This document shows, piece by piece, positions 46,584 to 57,318 of a stretch of DNA of 64,000 nucleotides; positions within the stretch are counted from its first letter, which is position 1, and every line of letters starts with the position of its first letter. The position numbers and the translations under genes are program-made. The notes beneath the pieces were generated by a model. The model worked only from the letters and a program-made list of their open reading frames with translations. It did not search any database and had not been told where the DNA came from. Origin of the DNA: Trichobilharzia szidati (lineage: Eukaryota > Platyhelminthes > Trematoda > Strigeidida > Schistosomatidae); assembly GCA_944472155.2 (NCBI GenBank), contig OX235277.1, forward strand, positions 27,972,804 to 28,036,803, read 5' to 3'.

Positions 46584-46724
46584 AAAGACTTTGTTTCACT
46601 GCGAATGGCACTAAAAGCTATCGCGTTAGGGCTAGTGGAGTACCAACCAGTAAAACAACTTGTTGCAGATAGATATTTGAACTCATACCAAAAAAGTGGT
46701 GAATATTATCTTGTCCGACTCTGT
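46584..46724 (+). CDS. Candidate exon of the host gene
   Basis: A long pyrimidine-rich tract and 'tttatttaag' acceptor precede 141 nt reading KDFVSLRMALKAIALGLVEY, then QPVKQLVADRYLNSYQ and GEYYLVRLC; the donor is TGT|GTATGC. Length is 47 codons and both borders are phase 0, in register with 39089-39175 and with the exon starting at 48086. Composition is clearly different from the flanking AT-rich sequence. I do not recognise the family. Confidence 0.5.
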
Positions 46725-46799
46725 GTATGCTCTCCATGCACAAGTCTCATCTCCCTGCATCTCATCAGGTAGAAATAGAAGCAAATAAATAAAAAAAGA

Positions 46800-47245
46800 A
46801 ACTATGCTCGGACAACTAAATATAAAAACTCTACGATATCTTAATTGGCATACATTTTATGTGATGAGGAAATTGTCAGGTGTAAAGCTACCAGCTTACT
46901 GTGAAACAGCAAATAATCATCGCCTTTGTATTCTTTCTGTTATTCATATATTGTTGTCAATATTTCTATTTATTTTTTTAATTTTATATATTTATACTTT
47001 TATTGACATTGTTATCATTATAAATGTCTTGTTAATTATTCCCCAACCCTCCTTACTATGTATTTCAAAGAGGATTACATGCAGTATTGTACTACATGCT
47101 GAAATATCCCCATTATTTGGAATGGAAGTCATTATTAGTAGTATTGGTAAACTAAAAGCTAACTTATGTGTTAAATTTATAAATTCGTATACATATATAT
47201 ATATATATGTATTCGTTTTGTTGATGTCTGGTTTAGATCTTTGAT
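46800..47245 (+). other. Hydrophobic open frame of doubtful meaning
   Basis: A 146-codon frame starts MLGQLNIKTLRYLNWH and becomes strongly hydrophobic (Ile/Leu/Phe-rich) as the DNA becomes AT-rich. The hydrophobic part may be a by-product of composition. I do not call it a gene. Confidence 0.15.
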
Positions 47246-47279
47246 GATGATGATGATGACTGACAGTGAGCACGAAACA

Positions 47280-47960
47280 CCGGTCCAGGACTTCCCGCCA
47301 ACGGCCTGGGAGCACTTAACATCAATTCATCAAAGTGCAACTCAATACTGAGTTACCCAGCTTAATGACCCGACGCTGCAAACTTGACTGGTAGAATTTA
47401 GTCAACAGCAGCATTAGGGACTGTCTCTGTCTGTCTCTCCGTCTAGAATCAACATAGAACTTGGCACCGAAGTGCAGCAGTTCGCGTTGCCATGTTCCAA
47501 ATAGCATACAAAGGTAGACAAGAAGATGAGTGAAGAGAATCAATAGAGTTTTGACAAGTATGAGTGAAACAGATTGAGTAATGGTAGAAAGGAATATGAA
47601 AGATTACAGAGACTGAATACATCTGCGTAAGCCATTGACAACGATTTTGAGCTATGTCACCTATTGTCTCCAGCCATTGATTCTTAGAGTCCCGAGGGCC
47701 CCAACCAACCCGGAAGTCTGCATCTCCCTACCTGACTCAGTTTAACTGTCAAGGATTTCATGGATTGATGAGGCCATGTTTTTGTTTGGCCATCACTTAC
47801 TCTTTTCCAACCTGCACCTATATCAGCTAGTAATGCCCCTCGGGGGAGGCGATGTTTAGGCATGCGCAGCACGTGACCTAGCCATCTCAATCTATGTAAC
47901 TTTATAGCCTCTTCGATTGATTTTCCCTCTTTGCCCAACACTCTACGCCTGAGGGACTAG
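47280..47960 (-). mobile_element. Non-LTR element 3' end, minus strand
   Basis: Minus strand 47941-47684 reads LGKEGKSIEEAIKLHRLRW and GHVLRMPKHRLPRGALLAD, the C-terminal zinc-finger-free tail of a non-LTR RT, followed by its 3' untranslated region with a trace of protein-like decay. Sister copies are at 53040-53690 and 58010-58560, and the RT fragment at 63480-64000 probably belongs to the same family. Confidence 0.65.
47684..47941 (-). pseudogene. Non-LTR RT C-terminal fragment
   Basis: 85 codons: LHRLRWLGHVLRMP is the conserved C-terminal block of many non-LTR RT proteins, followed by RGALLADIGAGWKR and KTWPHQSMKSL. Everything upstream is missing. Confidence 0.65.
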
Positions 47961-48085
47961 ACATCTAATGATGATGATGATGGCTGCTCTCCAGTGATCA
48001 GTCCATGTATATTCGTATATGCATATGTTTTTTGCATTTTACAGTAGTTCATCTTGTTCTTCTTCTTTAATTTATTTGGTTTCAG

Positions 48086-48317
48086 ACTTTTTCTACATCT
48101 ACATATGGAAATTCAATGCACAATGGATTGCCCAATATTAATAATAGTAATAATAATCCTCTTTCTGCACATCGGAATGCAGTTGTCGCTGATTTGTATA
48201 ATCGTCTACTAATTTCAAAAGGTTCAACTACTGTCAGTTTAACAAGTACTAGTGGAGGGGCCACGGGCAGTATAAGTAATAGTGAGACAGACAGTGTCAC
48301 CGGTTCACAAAGACAAG
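48086..48317 (+). CDS. Host gene exon, Ser/Asn-rich segment
   Basis: The exon follows a clean acceptor ('ttatttggtttcag') and ends at CAAG|GTAGTT. It reads TFSTSTYGNSMHNGLPN, a run of Asn, HRNAVVADLYNRLLISKG, and a Ser/Thr/Gly stretch to SVTGSQRQ. Entry phase is 0, exit phase 1. It joins in frame to the exon at 50219 across a 1.9-kb intron. Most of it is low complexity and probably disordered; AVVADLYNRLL may be a short helix. Confidence comes from the splice signals and phase agreement. Confidence 0.65.
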
Positions 48318-48599
48318 GTAGTTTTAATATATATACATACATATATATGGTTGTATTATATTTCCTTTGTGTAGAACTTATTATGTAAGCTGGTAATATT
48401 ATTATACCCTACGCTAATTACTTGCTAAGTATTGTCTTTTTGCCAGACATAATAGAGATAAAAAGAAAAAGAGAAATCTCAAGAAACTGTAATAAACGAA
48501 AAATGTATAGGAGAATCAATAATTACATGAAGAATAATGACAGACAGTCTAGTGAATATAAGATATTATGAAGGGTGAGTTCGTCTACGCGATCGAGAA

Positions 48600-48815
48600 C
48601 CGTTTTCAGCCATTCTAACAATAGTCCCCCTAGTGTCTCAACAACTCCAGCTTGATAGTGTACACTTCCTAACGTGGTTCGAACACTTCTTGGATTGACG
48701 GTATGTATGGGGCCTGACCACCCTAACTCTTCTTCACTCTAATCCCTATATCAGCTAACACTGCTTCTTTTTGAGGAAGGCTGCTACAGGTCAGAAATGC
48801 ATAATACACACATAT
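48600..48815 (-). mobile_element. Worn non-LTR 3' fragment
   Basis: Minus strand CSSLPQKEAVLADIGIRVKK recalls RLPRGALLADIGAGWKR of the 47684 copy. The rest is degraded. Confidence 0.4.
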
Positions 48816-49054
48816 CCTGGCAATTCCATAACTGCACCAATTGAGTTTCCCGTCGTCGATGGACTTACACTTCACTGACACCTGACATGGTAGACCCATC
48901 CTGTAACTAGGACAAAACAACTAGCCAGTTACTGTGTGATTTTTAATGGTTTTTCAGCTGATGTCAGTTACTGACGAAATCTATATTGAAGTTAATCAAG
49001 GTCCATACAAAACTCATAATTCGAATTACCTATTAGTCAAGTAATTTTTATTAT

Positions 49055-49240
49055 TGTCGTTAGATGGAGGTTATCGGGAGGAAGCCTTGGATCTAGGTTT
49101 AGTGATTGCTGGTACTCACAAGCCGGCAACGAGTATGTGCAGTCTTGTAGGAATTCATTTCCATTTTGTTATTAGAATCCGGACCACCTAGTCCTGCGAT
49201 TGGAAACATGTTACCACTGGGCTATTCGGACTTGCGATTG
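49055..49240 (-). repeat. Worn CCTAGG-family hammerhead repeat
   Basis: 'gatggaggttatcgggaggaagccttggatctaggtt' style sequence (minus strand) keeps stem III and one side of stem I, but the core and GAAA are changed; a tRNA-like part follows at 49180-49235. Confidence 0.5.
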
Positions 49241-49249
49241 ACCCAACCG

Positions 49250-49870
49250 AAAGCTGCTACCTTGACGTGGTGGTGGGGCTTGAACACCGCAATGACCCAA
49301 CAAGCTATACTGGCTGAGACTTATGTCGCTTGAGGTCCTACCATGCCAGAAAGGTTGTTTGGATAGCGGTTAGACAAAAAGTAGTTACCAAACCCAATGC
49401 TACGACTCAAAGTAAATCACAAAATATCAAGCCGGATCGGTCGGGGCCCGGATTAACAACGACCGCGCTTCCTGCTGCCGTGTCACAGGGCAGAAGTGAC
49501 AAAAATGTGCTACTGAGACACACCAAACAAGAAAGAACAACCAAAAACAGGCCGCGTGTGACTGACCTCAAGCAGTTGTCCCCTGGGCTCTGCGGTCACG
49601 CAACCAACTTCCATGGTGTGGGCAGCCGGGAAGTAACAATCGCCCTCACAATCCAAAGTGCACGCGAAACCTCTCTAATCCTCACTCATCTTTGTCTTCA
49701 TCTTCATCTCTATTATCTTGCCTTCCTTCTACTAATGCAACTCCTCTACTTGATGGCTCTTCACTTCCTCTTCACTCTGTGTGCACTGAAAACGACGGAA
49801 GCCAAAAAAAACCAATTGCGATTGGCCTCCTGGAAAACCGTAATGGATACTTTGGTTGGACACTAGGTAG
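49250..49870 (+). mobile_element. 5' fragment of a non-LTR element (tentative)
   Basis: 'gtgactgacctcaagcagttgtcccctgggctctgc' style leader at 49555-49600 and 'gcagccgggaagtaacaatcgcc' at 49622 recur at 53775-53900. A Ser-rich frame (49692-49870, SSSSSLLSCLPSTNATPL) follows. I take it as the leader and ORF start of a non-LTR element but cannot name it. Confidence 0.45.
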
Positions 49871-49879
49871 CGGTGACGT

Positions 49880-50155
49880 CTCTGACTGCACCACTGGTTG
49901 ACTGGCGTTTGAATCTCAGAAAGGATATAAGTTCCTTCAAGATTTCAGATATGCCTTGCCCACTAGTGAGTGCCAACAAGTACAAAATGTAGGTCTAAGG
50001 TTTCCTAATGATTGCCTCCAACCATCTAACAACAATTCGTAATGCACTGTGATGGTGAGTCACCTAGCATGATTTGCCTGATCGAATTCATTCTGTACCG
50101 AATGAAGAACTCTAGATGCTTAATATAAGTTATTACCTCTAGTGTCCAATCAAAG
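49880..50155 (+). repeat. Worn CCTAGG-family hammerhead repeat
   Basis: The order tRNA-like box B (GGCGTTTGAATCTC), 'atgccttgccc', 'gtgagtgcc', 'tgtaggtc', 'gattgcctccaaccatctaac', 'gtgatggtgagtcacctag' and 'agtgtccaatcaaa' shows a complete unit; the hammerhead is destroyed. It sits in the intron just before the exon at 50219. Confidence 0.6.
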
Positions 50156-50218
50156 CAATTTGCATTATGCATCTGTAAGTAGGTATTATATAATACTTTT
50201 ATTCTTTTAATCTTTCAG

Positions 50219-50759
50219 AAATTGATATCCCTAAGTGTACTTTGGCATTGCGTAAACCTGCTTCTGAATCAAGTAATTTAAGTAAATTAGACAACAGTGT
50301 TGATATGGATCCAAGAGTTCAATCGACTAATCTTGTAGAGTTGACCAATACCGCCGCAGCCACCACCACCACCACAACAACAACAGCAACGACACCAACG
50401 GCAACAAGTACACCTATCACAGCGATGGCTATAGCAAGTCCAACACCACCACCACCACCAACATCAGAAATGTCTTCATCATCATCGTCATTCCTTGGTA
50501 GTATAACTAATTCCTTCTCCTTTCCAACTGTCTCCTCCTCATTGAACATGGGAAAAGATTCAATTTATCATCGACAGAAAATGTTTAACAACTCTGAAGG
50601 AATTAACAATAATACGAATAATAATATTAATAATAGTAATAATAATAAATCACATCATAATGTTTCAACTGATTGGAATTGGTGGCCATTGAATTTACTC
50701 ACGTGTATGTTCAGTTCAACTCCTCCACAAAGATTTACAATGTTAATTGCATATGCAAT
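50219..50759 (+). CDS. Host gene exon, Thr/Pro/Ser/Asn-rich then hydrophobic
   Basis: Acceptor 'tttaatctttcag' and donor GCAAT|GTAAGT are canonical. Entry phase 1 and exit phase 2 match both neighbours. The 541 nt read EIDIPKCTLALRKPASESS, a poly-Thr/Ala and Pro run, SSSFLGSITNSFSFPTVSSS, an Asn-rich run, and then WNWWPLNLLTCMFSSTPPQ and RFTMLIAYA. The last part is the start of a hydrophobic segment completed by the final exon. The middle is low complexity and probably disordered. Confidence 0.75.
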
Positions 50760-50939
50760 GTAAGTGCGAATGAAATGTAGTCATATTTTTCCTTTTTCCC
50801 CATTCTTCTACTTGTTATTTTTCATTTGATGAAATGAGTAACGCGCATTAATTGGGAATATGCAGCGTAGGAAAGGTTTTCTGGATAGAGTTTTGTGTAC
50901 AAAATTGACTATTTTCAAGTATTGGTTTTGTAGGGATTC

Positions 50940-51350
50940 TGTTTGATTGGATGGAGGATTTCATCATGAGCTGACATCAGTTACAGAACCACTGGAAAAC
51001 CTGCAGGGAGTACTGGACAGCTGTTTTGTCCTAGTTTGGGACTCTTCATCAGTACGCGCCCACTGGGATTCGAACCAGGCACTTTCTGGTTACAAGGTGA
51101 GCTCGTAGACCATTAAGCCACTGGGACCCGATTCAATGGCCAGTCCATGAATTCTAACTTCTGCCAATTCACGACATAGCGCGACCATTTCGCAATGTCT
51201 TCTTCGGTGAGTTACTGCCTCATCTTTGACCTGCAGTACCCTACTGGTCACGGCTTCCCACTAGAACCCCAGGTTAACTGCCTGAATAGGGTCAGTCACT
51301 AGTGAGCATCAGATTAATGTAATTAATCAGATTAAACCAATACTTGAAAA
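50940..51350 (-). repeat. CAGCTG-family hammerhead/tRNA-headed repeat
   Basis: Complete minus-strand unit: 5' body ('ctggggttctagtgggaagccgtgacc' near 51250), tRNA-like head with box B GGTTCGAATCCC near 51070, hammerhead block 51010-51055, tail 'ctgtaactgatgtcagctcatg'. The hammerhead has the stem I pair GTACTG/CAGTAC but reads ATGAAGA in the core and AAAA for GAAA, so it is inactive. Confidence 0.65.
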
Positions 51351-51589
51351 TTGACTATCTCTGTGTGTGATAATTGTTTTTCTTAGGTGCTTACGTCTGT
51401 GAGATATGACCGTTGAAAGTGGGAGAGATATAAATAAGCTAACGGTCTTTGACCATCAATGTTTACATCCTATCTCTCGTATTAGGTAGTATAGAGTATG
51501 ATAAATAGTATTGATATTAGACGTAGATTGTTAGGTAAGGAGGGGCAAGTCAACCTATTGATTGAAATGTCCAAGGCATATATGATGGG

Positions 51590-51995
51590 ATTTCATCATC
51601 GATGAGATGCTTACTGGTGACTGGCCCTATTCAAGTAGGTAGTTACCTGGGTTCTAGTGGGAAGTCGTGACCAGTAGGGTGCAGCAGGTCGGGTGTTAGG
51701 ACAAATACTCGCCGAAGACATTGACTAGCGGTCACGCTATGTCGTGAATTGGCAAAAGTTGGAATTCATGGACTGGCCATTGGATCGGGTTCCAGTGGCT
51801 TAATGGTTTACGAGCTTGCTAGCCTTATAACCAGAAGGTCCTGGTTTCGAACCCCGATGGGGACGCACTGATGGAGAGACCCAAACTAGAGTGAAAGAGC
51901 TGTCTAGTACTCGCTGCAGGTTTTCCAATGTTTCTCCCTAACTGATGTCAGCTCATGATGAAATCCTGTAACCAATCAATCAGATCCCTACAAAC
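51590..51995 (+). repeat. CAGCTG-family hammerhead/tRNA-headed repeat
   Basis: Plus-strand unit in the same order: body with 'ggttctagtgggaagtcgtgacc', head at 51785-51860 with box B GGTTTCGAACCCCG, worn hammerhead (51866-51915, ATGGAGA core, GAAA retained, stem III GAGCTG), tail 'cagctcatgatgaaatcctg'. Confidence 0.65.
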
Positions 51996-52454
51996 CAATA
52001 CTTAAACATATGTTATGCTTTCTAACCTGTTGCCTTCCTCAACAAGCAGTGTTGGGTGACAGAGAATTAGACCGGGGAAGTGTTATGGTGGTCAGTTCAA
52101 TATACAGCATCAATGCATGAAGTGTTCGACTGTCGGTTTGATCCATGCAGGGGAATTTAGACTGTTAAGTTGGGTTTGTTGAGATACTAAGAACTAATGG
52201 CTGAGGACTGTTGTTGACAAAGCCGAAAATGATCCTCAATCAGGGAGATGCATTCACTCTTTGTGATCGTTCAGATTTATGCATTGCTACTCCTGTACAT
52301 TTCTGTTTATTACAGTTTCTTTGGATTTATTTTTTCTCTACCTATGTGCTTTTATAAAATGTGACAAGTGGATCTGCTGTACCTTGCGCATATTTCTACG
52401 TTGATAATTTCACTTCAGTCTATCGTTCAAAGAACTAAACAATTATGACAGTAT

Positions 52455-52820
52455 ATTTAATTGAATTTTAGATTTTCCTGTTGATTGATTGAACCGAAGT
52501 GCTCGGTCTCTGGTTGACATGTCGGTTTCTTGTGCAGATGCTTCCACGATGTCTGGGCACTTAATTAGTATTTAATTGGTGGATGGTGACTAGCAGTGGA
52601 ATTCAGAATGCGCATTTCGTCCTATTTGGGACTCGTCAGCACAAGAGCTGGCTCTCATGGCCCAAGTCGTCTAGTGGATAGCGCTTGGCGTTTGAAACTA
52701 TAGGCACTGGGTTCGAGCCTCGGAACATCATCACTCACTGAGAAATGCAGGTGCATCCAGTGACGAGTCTCAAATAGGACGAAATGCAGATGCTGGATTC
52801 CACTGCTAGTTACCAGTTAA
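52455..52820. repeat. Sm-alpha-type repeat with two opposed hammerheads
   Basis: A minus-strand tail and hammerhead (52455-52640) is followed by a plus-strand tRNA-like head (about 52655-52730: box A-like CGTCTAGTGGATAGCG, box B GGTTCGAGCCTCG) and a plus-strand hammerhead block (52752-52801). The spacer 'cgaagtgctcggtctc' and 'cttccacgatgtctgggc' also occurs at 6785-6850. Confidence 0.7.
52600..52640 (-). ncRNA. Sm-alpha-type hammerhead motif
   Basis: Minus strand: core CTGACGA, stem II GTCC/GGAC, GAAA, and palindromic stem III TGCGCA. Stem I cannot form with the present flanks, so cleavage is unlikely. Confidence 0.55.
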
Positions 52821-53039
52821 ATTATGACAGTAGTGTAGAGTTTGGAAGGGCATAAATGCAAGTTTTGTGCTTGTTGACAAATTAGTGATAAATTTTTTAA
52901 GCCTTGGCTAACAGTGATGTAGGTTCGAACCTTTTATGGATGTGTGTTTGTTTGACGTAAGCTTTTCATACTTTTTTGTGTGATAAATAGTAATGAATGC
53001 TGATTGGACTAAAAGCAGTTACCATCTGAGTGTAAGTTG

Positions 53040-53690
53040 TTTACACTGTGTTGGTGGTCTATGGGCGAAGTCGTACTGCTAGAGAATAGGGTTGTAACAG
53101 CAGTAAGGTGTTTCCCTCAGATGATCAACATGAATGACTGACTGACTGGTTTCAAGATACAACTTTGCACCGATTTGCAGAAGTTCGAGTCGCCACACTT
53201 CACTCAGCACACAAAGCCAGAGAAGAAAGTAAAACAGAAACGCAAAATAGAGACAGTAAACAGAGATATGAGGCAAAAAGAATAGTAATATCAAAGAACA
53301 ATATAGTTTCATTAGGTATTATAAGTCACAAGGAGTCGATGCATCTGTGACAGCCATCACTGAGAACGATTTTGAGCCATATCACCAATTGTCTCCAACC
53401 AGTGGTGTTTACCCTCCCGAGGACCCCAACCAGGAAGTCCACACCTTCCTACGTGGCTGGCTTAAACTAATTGTTGTGGATTTCATTGACTGAGGAAGCC
53501 ATGTTTTGGTTTGACCACCACAGCTAACATTGCCCGTCGAGGTAGGCGATGGCTAGACATACGTAACACATCTCCTAACCATCTCAGTCGGTGTAACTTC
53601 ACAGTCTCGTCTGTTGATTTCTCCTCCTTACCTAGCATGATCAACATGCCACTTATGCTGCCTCTCCACTCTGAAGAGTCTGTGGCGGGC
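53040..53690 (-). mobile_element. Non-LTR element 3' end, minus strand
   Basis: Closely related to 58010-58560 and 47280-47960: 'aacgattttgagccatatcacc', 'gtctccaaccagtgg' and 'cctcctaacc' -like blocks in the same order, with a decayed LHRLRW-type RT end around 53560-53640 on the minus strand. Confidence 0.6.
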
Positions 53691-53699
53691 GGTGGCTAG

Positions 53700-53905
53700 A
53701 AAACGTCGACTCCGAAAATTGTACATCTTGACTTACCTTGCAGCTGTCCGTAGCACAAACACACACAGCGGTGTGTGACTGGCCTCAAGCAGTTGTCCCC
53801 TAGCTTCTGTGTGGTCAAACAACACCAATGCTGTCGCTGTTTCAGGTACCCAAAGAAATCAATTCCCATGGTGAAGGTAGCCGGGAAGCAACCACCGCCC
53901 ACACC
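53700..53905 (+). mobile_element. 5' leader fragment of a non-LTR element
   Basis: Shares 'gtgtgactggcctcaagcag' and 'gccgggaagcaaccaccgcc' blocks with 49555-49650. No ORF of note. Confidence 0.4.
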
Positions 53906-54024
53906 TTACCAGTCAGTGTGTGTTGTCCGATTAGTATTTTATGTATCGCATTTCTCTATGATGTACATCCAGTTTGTGTTTAATTGAATAACTGAAAATT
54001 AAGTTTAAATGCCTAAAGTGTAAT

Positions 54025-54582
54025 TATTATAATATTATTATTATTGTTGTTCCCTTAGGTTCCTAGTGGAACATAGGGCTTCAACTGCACGTCTCCACTT
54101 GCTTCTGTCTTCTGCTGTACTTTTCACCTGCATCCATGTTATTCCATACTGTTTCAACTGCTCTTCACACGATCTCCTCCATGTCACCCTTGGACGTCCC
54201 ACCCGCCGCTTCCCTTTCGGGTTCCACTCGAGGGCCTGACAAGCCTCGCCTAGATTACTAGCTCGCTAGTTTTCTAGCCGGTCCCAAGCCCGGATAAAGA
54301 AGGAGGGTTGGGGCGTGGTGCTAGCAACTCCACCCCCAAAACTTAACCAAATTGCTACAGAAACTTCAACGCATAAATATATTAAAAATACTAAAAATAT
54401 AAATAATAACCTTATTTTTCGCTGGAATCAGGGAAGTGAAATGACGCAGGCTGGTAAAAGCCTTCGGGAAGCCAGTCAGCCGATGTGCCTCCTTTCGATG
54501 AAAGCAAAAATAAGGATGGGGACGTGGAATGTTCGTACAATGTACGAAGCTGGAAAGGCTGCCCAGCTAGCCGCAGAAATGA
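54025..54582 (-). mobile_element. SR2-like copy with inverted 5' end (second case)
   Basis: The insertion is bracketed by GCCTAAAGTGTAAT at 54011-54024 and 54583-54596. From left to right: the (AAT) tail and last 200 bp of SR2 in minus orientation (54025-54240), then at 54241 a switch to the plus-strand 5' terminus ('gcctcgcctag' to the first endonuclease codons, ending 'gccgcagaaat'). Seen in the minus orientation, the 5' end of the element is inverted and its nt 1 abuts the 3' part. The middle 2.7 kb is missing. Confidence 0.85.
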
Positions 54583-54599
54583 GCCTAAAGTGTAATAAG

Positions 54600-55430
54600 T
54601 TACAATAAATGTTTCCCTTTGTTGAATAGCTAACTGACTGATGTTTGTGTATGTGTGTGCGTATGTAGTTCTTTAGTTTAGATTGACCTATATAAACATT
54701 ATATATATATATATCCATATTCCTTCTAATCAATTTTTGTCTTTATGGCAATCAATCTACTTTTACAGTAGTTGTTACTCAATCATTTCTATTCTGATGT
54801 TTACCTATAATACCAGATATATTTGTGTGTGTGTTTGTGTGTATCAATGATCACGTGATTATTATACAATCTTGAATAAGTATAAGAGATATATCATGGG
54901 ATGAGTGGTTGTTTCATATAATATACATCACAAACAGACACACAACTGCATGCATGCACACATACAGTACAATTATGGGAATTGGCATATATAATATATA
55001 TAAGCAGTGGTTTACATAGAAAGAAGCAACTTTAGCTTCGTCTCTGTAGTTGCAGTTTGTTTGTTGTTTTGATTTTTCTCTCATTTCTTCTATTCATCAC
55101 CTGAATAGATTGAATTTCATGAAGAGTTTTACATAGAAAGCGATCATCTCCATGTTAGTGTTGCTAACTGGAAGCGAATCAATCAGTTTTTGACACTATT
55201 TAGTTGGATGCGTAGTGTTGTTGACTGTGAAACCTTAACGAGAGTGACTTGGTTTCTTATATATGTGGTTATGAAAAGGTGACTTACTAGCTTACACACT
55301 TGGCTTTCAGCAAGTTGGTCCCGAGTTCGAATCCCCCTTCACCTACTAGACTCAGGGTAACACTAGATGTTACAATTAGCCGTCATTCATTAAGTGTGGC
55401 TCATATAGACTGGTATACGAAAAATCAGTT
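54600..55430. other. AT-rich intron sequence without features
   Basis: Dinucleotide-rich stretches (TG and TA) and no recognisable gene or repeat family, apart from a possible tRNA-like 'gttccgagttcgaatccc' at 55315. Confidence 0.4.
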
Positions 55431-55696
55431 CCGAGTATTCGTTATTATTATTATTGTTCACTTGGGTTCCGAGTAAAACATAGGGTTTCAACAGCATGTG
55501 TGTTTAGCTGGCTTCATGATTGTCCGTAAGCGAATATCTCCGCCACTATGCCACCTTCCAACCCACTCCCAACTCCTCGCTAGTCTATATTGGCTTCCAT
55601 TCGAGGGCCTGGCGCACAATGTCACTCAACGGTCTCCTCAGGGTGTATCCAATCCATCTACATTTTGCTTCTTCATATTTATTGGTTAGTTCGTTG

Positions 55697-56345
55697 TCAG
55701 AATTCATTGTTGCTTATCCTTTCTGACCATGTTATCTTCAGTGTAAGATGAAGGCAGCTGTCTGCAGTGGCCTTTTTGGAAATGCTTTTCTCTAGGTGCC
55801 AAGTCTCTGAACCATATAGAAGAACTGAGTTGACATTAGTGTTAAAAGTCCGAATCTTGTTCTTTATGCTTAGAGTGATGAAGGTCTGCCTTACTTTTCC
55901 GACCGTGGTTTTGACATCCTCGTCTATGCCACCTGTAGTTGAAACGATGCTGCCCAAATAGGTAAGATAAGTGACCTCGTTCAAGTTTCCTTCATCGATA
56001 GTTAGTGGGTACTTGTTGTTGTTGTTGGTTGGTTGGTTGGTTACCTTCATTAACTCTGCCTTCTCTATATTCACTTGGAGTCCTATCTTCGCTGCCTGCT
56101 TCGTCTGCTAACTTGTTGGTTTTCTCCTGCAGGTTTCTTCGAATTTGTGTGATGCTAGAAAGTCATCCGCAAAGTCAAGATCTTCTAGAGAGTCTTCTTA
56201 TCGATCTAACGTGTTTCTGTCTTCTCACTCCCCATGCCATGGTCGGTTGGATAATCCAGTCCTTGACAATCAGTGATATTATCAGTGATAGTAGACAGCC
56301 TTGTCTTACTTCTGTCTTCACTTCAAAGGCTTCATTGAGTTTTCC
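55697..56345 (-). pseudogene. Diverged RTE RT fragment
   Basis: Minus strand: GKLNEAFEVKTEVRQGCLLS near 56345-56290, then after breaks NIEKAELMKVTNQP (56074 on), YLTYLGSIVSTTGGIDEDVK, LLYGSETWHLEKS and KITWSERISN. This is the palm to thumb region of an RTE RT, about as far from SR2 as a different subfamily. The FADD box is lost in a degraded stretch near 56180. Confidence 0.7.
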
Positions 56346-56346
56346 G

Positions 56347-57318
56347 TTTTGGAGTAAACACAGGAGTCAGACAAGGGTGCTTATTATCATCAATGATATT
56401 CTCAATTGTGCGTCAGACAGTGGGAAGCGAGAATACAGGGATATCCTGGACCGACGTGAAGAACCTAGAAGACCTGGATTTCGCGCGTGGATGATTCATG
56501 TTTGATGTCACACAAGATCGAAAACTTACAAGCGAAAACCGACAAACTGGTCGAAGAGGCTGGCAGCAAAGACAGGACTCCAGGTGAACATAGACAAGAC
56601 GGAGGTTATGAAAATAACCAACTAACAACAAAAACAACAGCAGCAGACAACATCCAGCGCCAATCACCATCAACAGGAAAGATTTGAAAGAGGTTAGTTC
56701 ATTCACTTATCTAGAGAGCATTGTCTCAACTACAGAAGGAACGGACGAGAATGTCAAATCGAGAATCGGGAAGGCGAGAAACACATTCATCAACCTGAAA
56801 CCAATCTGGAAATCTTCGTCACTCAGCCTGCATCAACAACAAAATTTGGATTTTCAATACAAACGTCAAGTGAGTCAGTTCTTCTATACGGATCAGAAAC
56901 TTGACGGGTCACAAAGAATATTTCCAACAGCCTGTTGCACACCTTTATCAACAACTGTCTTCGCTCTATACTGAAGATCAGATGGCCGGAAAGAAAATAA
57001 CCAACAAGAAACTATGTAAAGAAACAAAACAAGAACCAATCGCTCAACAAATATGCAGGAGAAAGTGGAGATGGATTGGACACTGGCTGAGGAGGCCGCT
57101 GGGTGACATCGCGCATCAGGCCAACGCTCGAGTGGAACCCGAAAGGGAAGCGGTGAGTGGGACGTCCAATGGTGACATGGAGGAGATCGTGTGAAGAGGA
57201 TCTGAAACAGTATGGACTAACATGGATGCAGGTGAAAAGTACAGCAGAAGACAGAAACAAGTGGAGACGTGCAGTTGAAGCCCTATGTTCCACTAGGAAC
57301 CCAAGGGAACAATAATAA
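56347..57318 (+). mobile_element. 5'-truncated SR2-like insertion nested in RTE
   Basis: Starts at 'tggagtaaacacagg' inside the RT domain and runs to the (AAT) tail at 57318. It reads GVNTGVRQGCLLS, YLESIVSTTEG, RRKWRWIGHWLRRP and the VEALCSTRNPREQ end in broken frames. It interrupts the minus-strand RTE on both sides. The breakpoint falls at the corresponding RT codons of the host element, probably through shared GTTT/TTGG microhomology. No flanking duplication is obvious. Confidence 0.75.

Noticed and set aside
50319..50549. Minus-strand Val/Ala/Gly-rich ORF
   Set aside because: It is the reverse of the Thr/Ala/Pro codon runs in the host exon.
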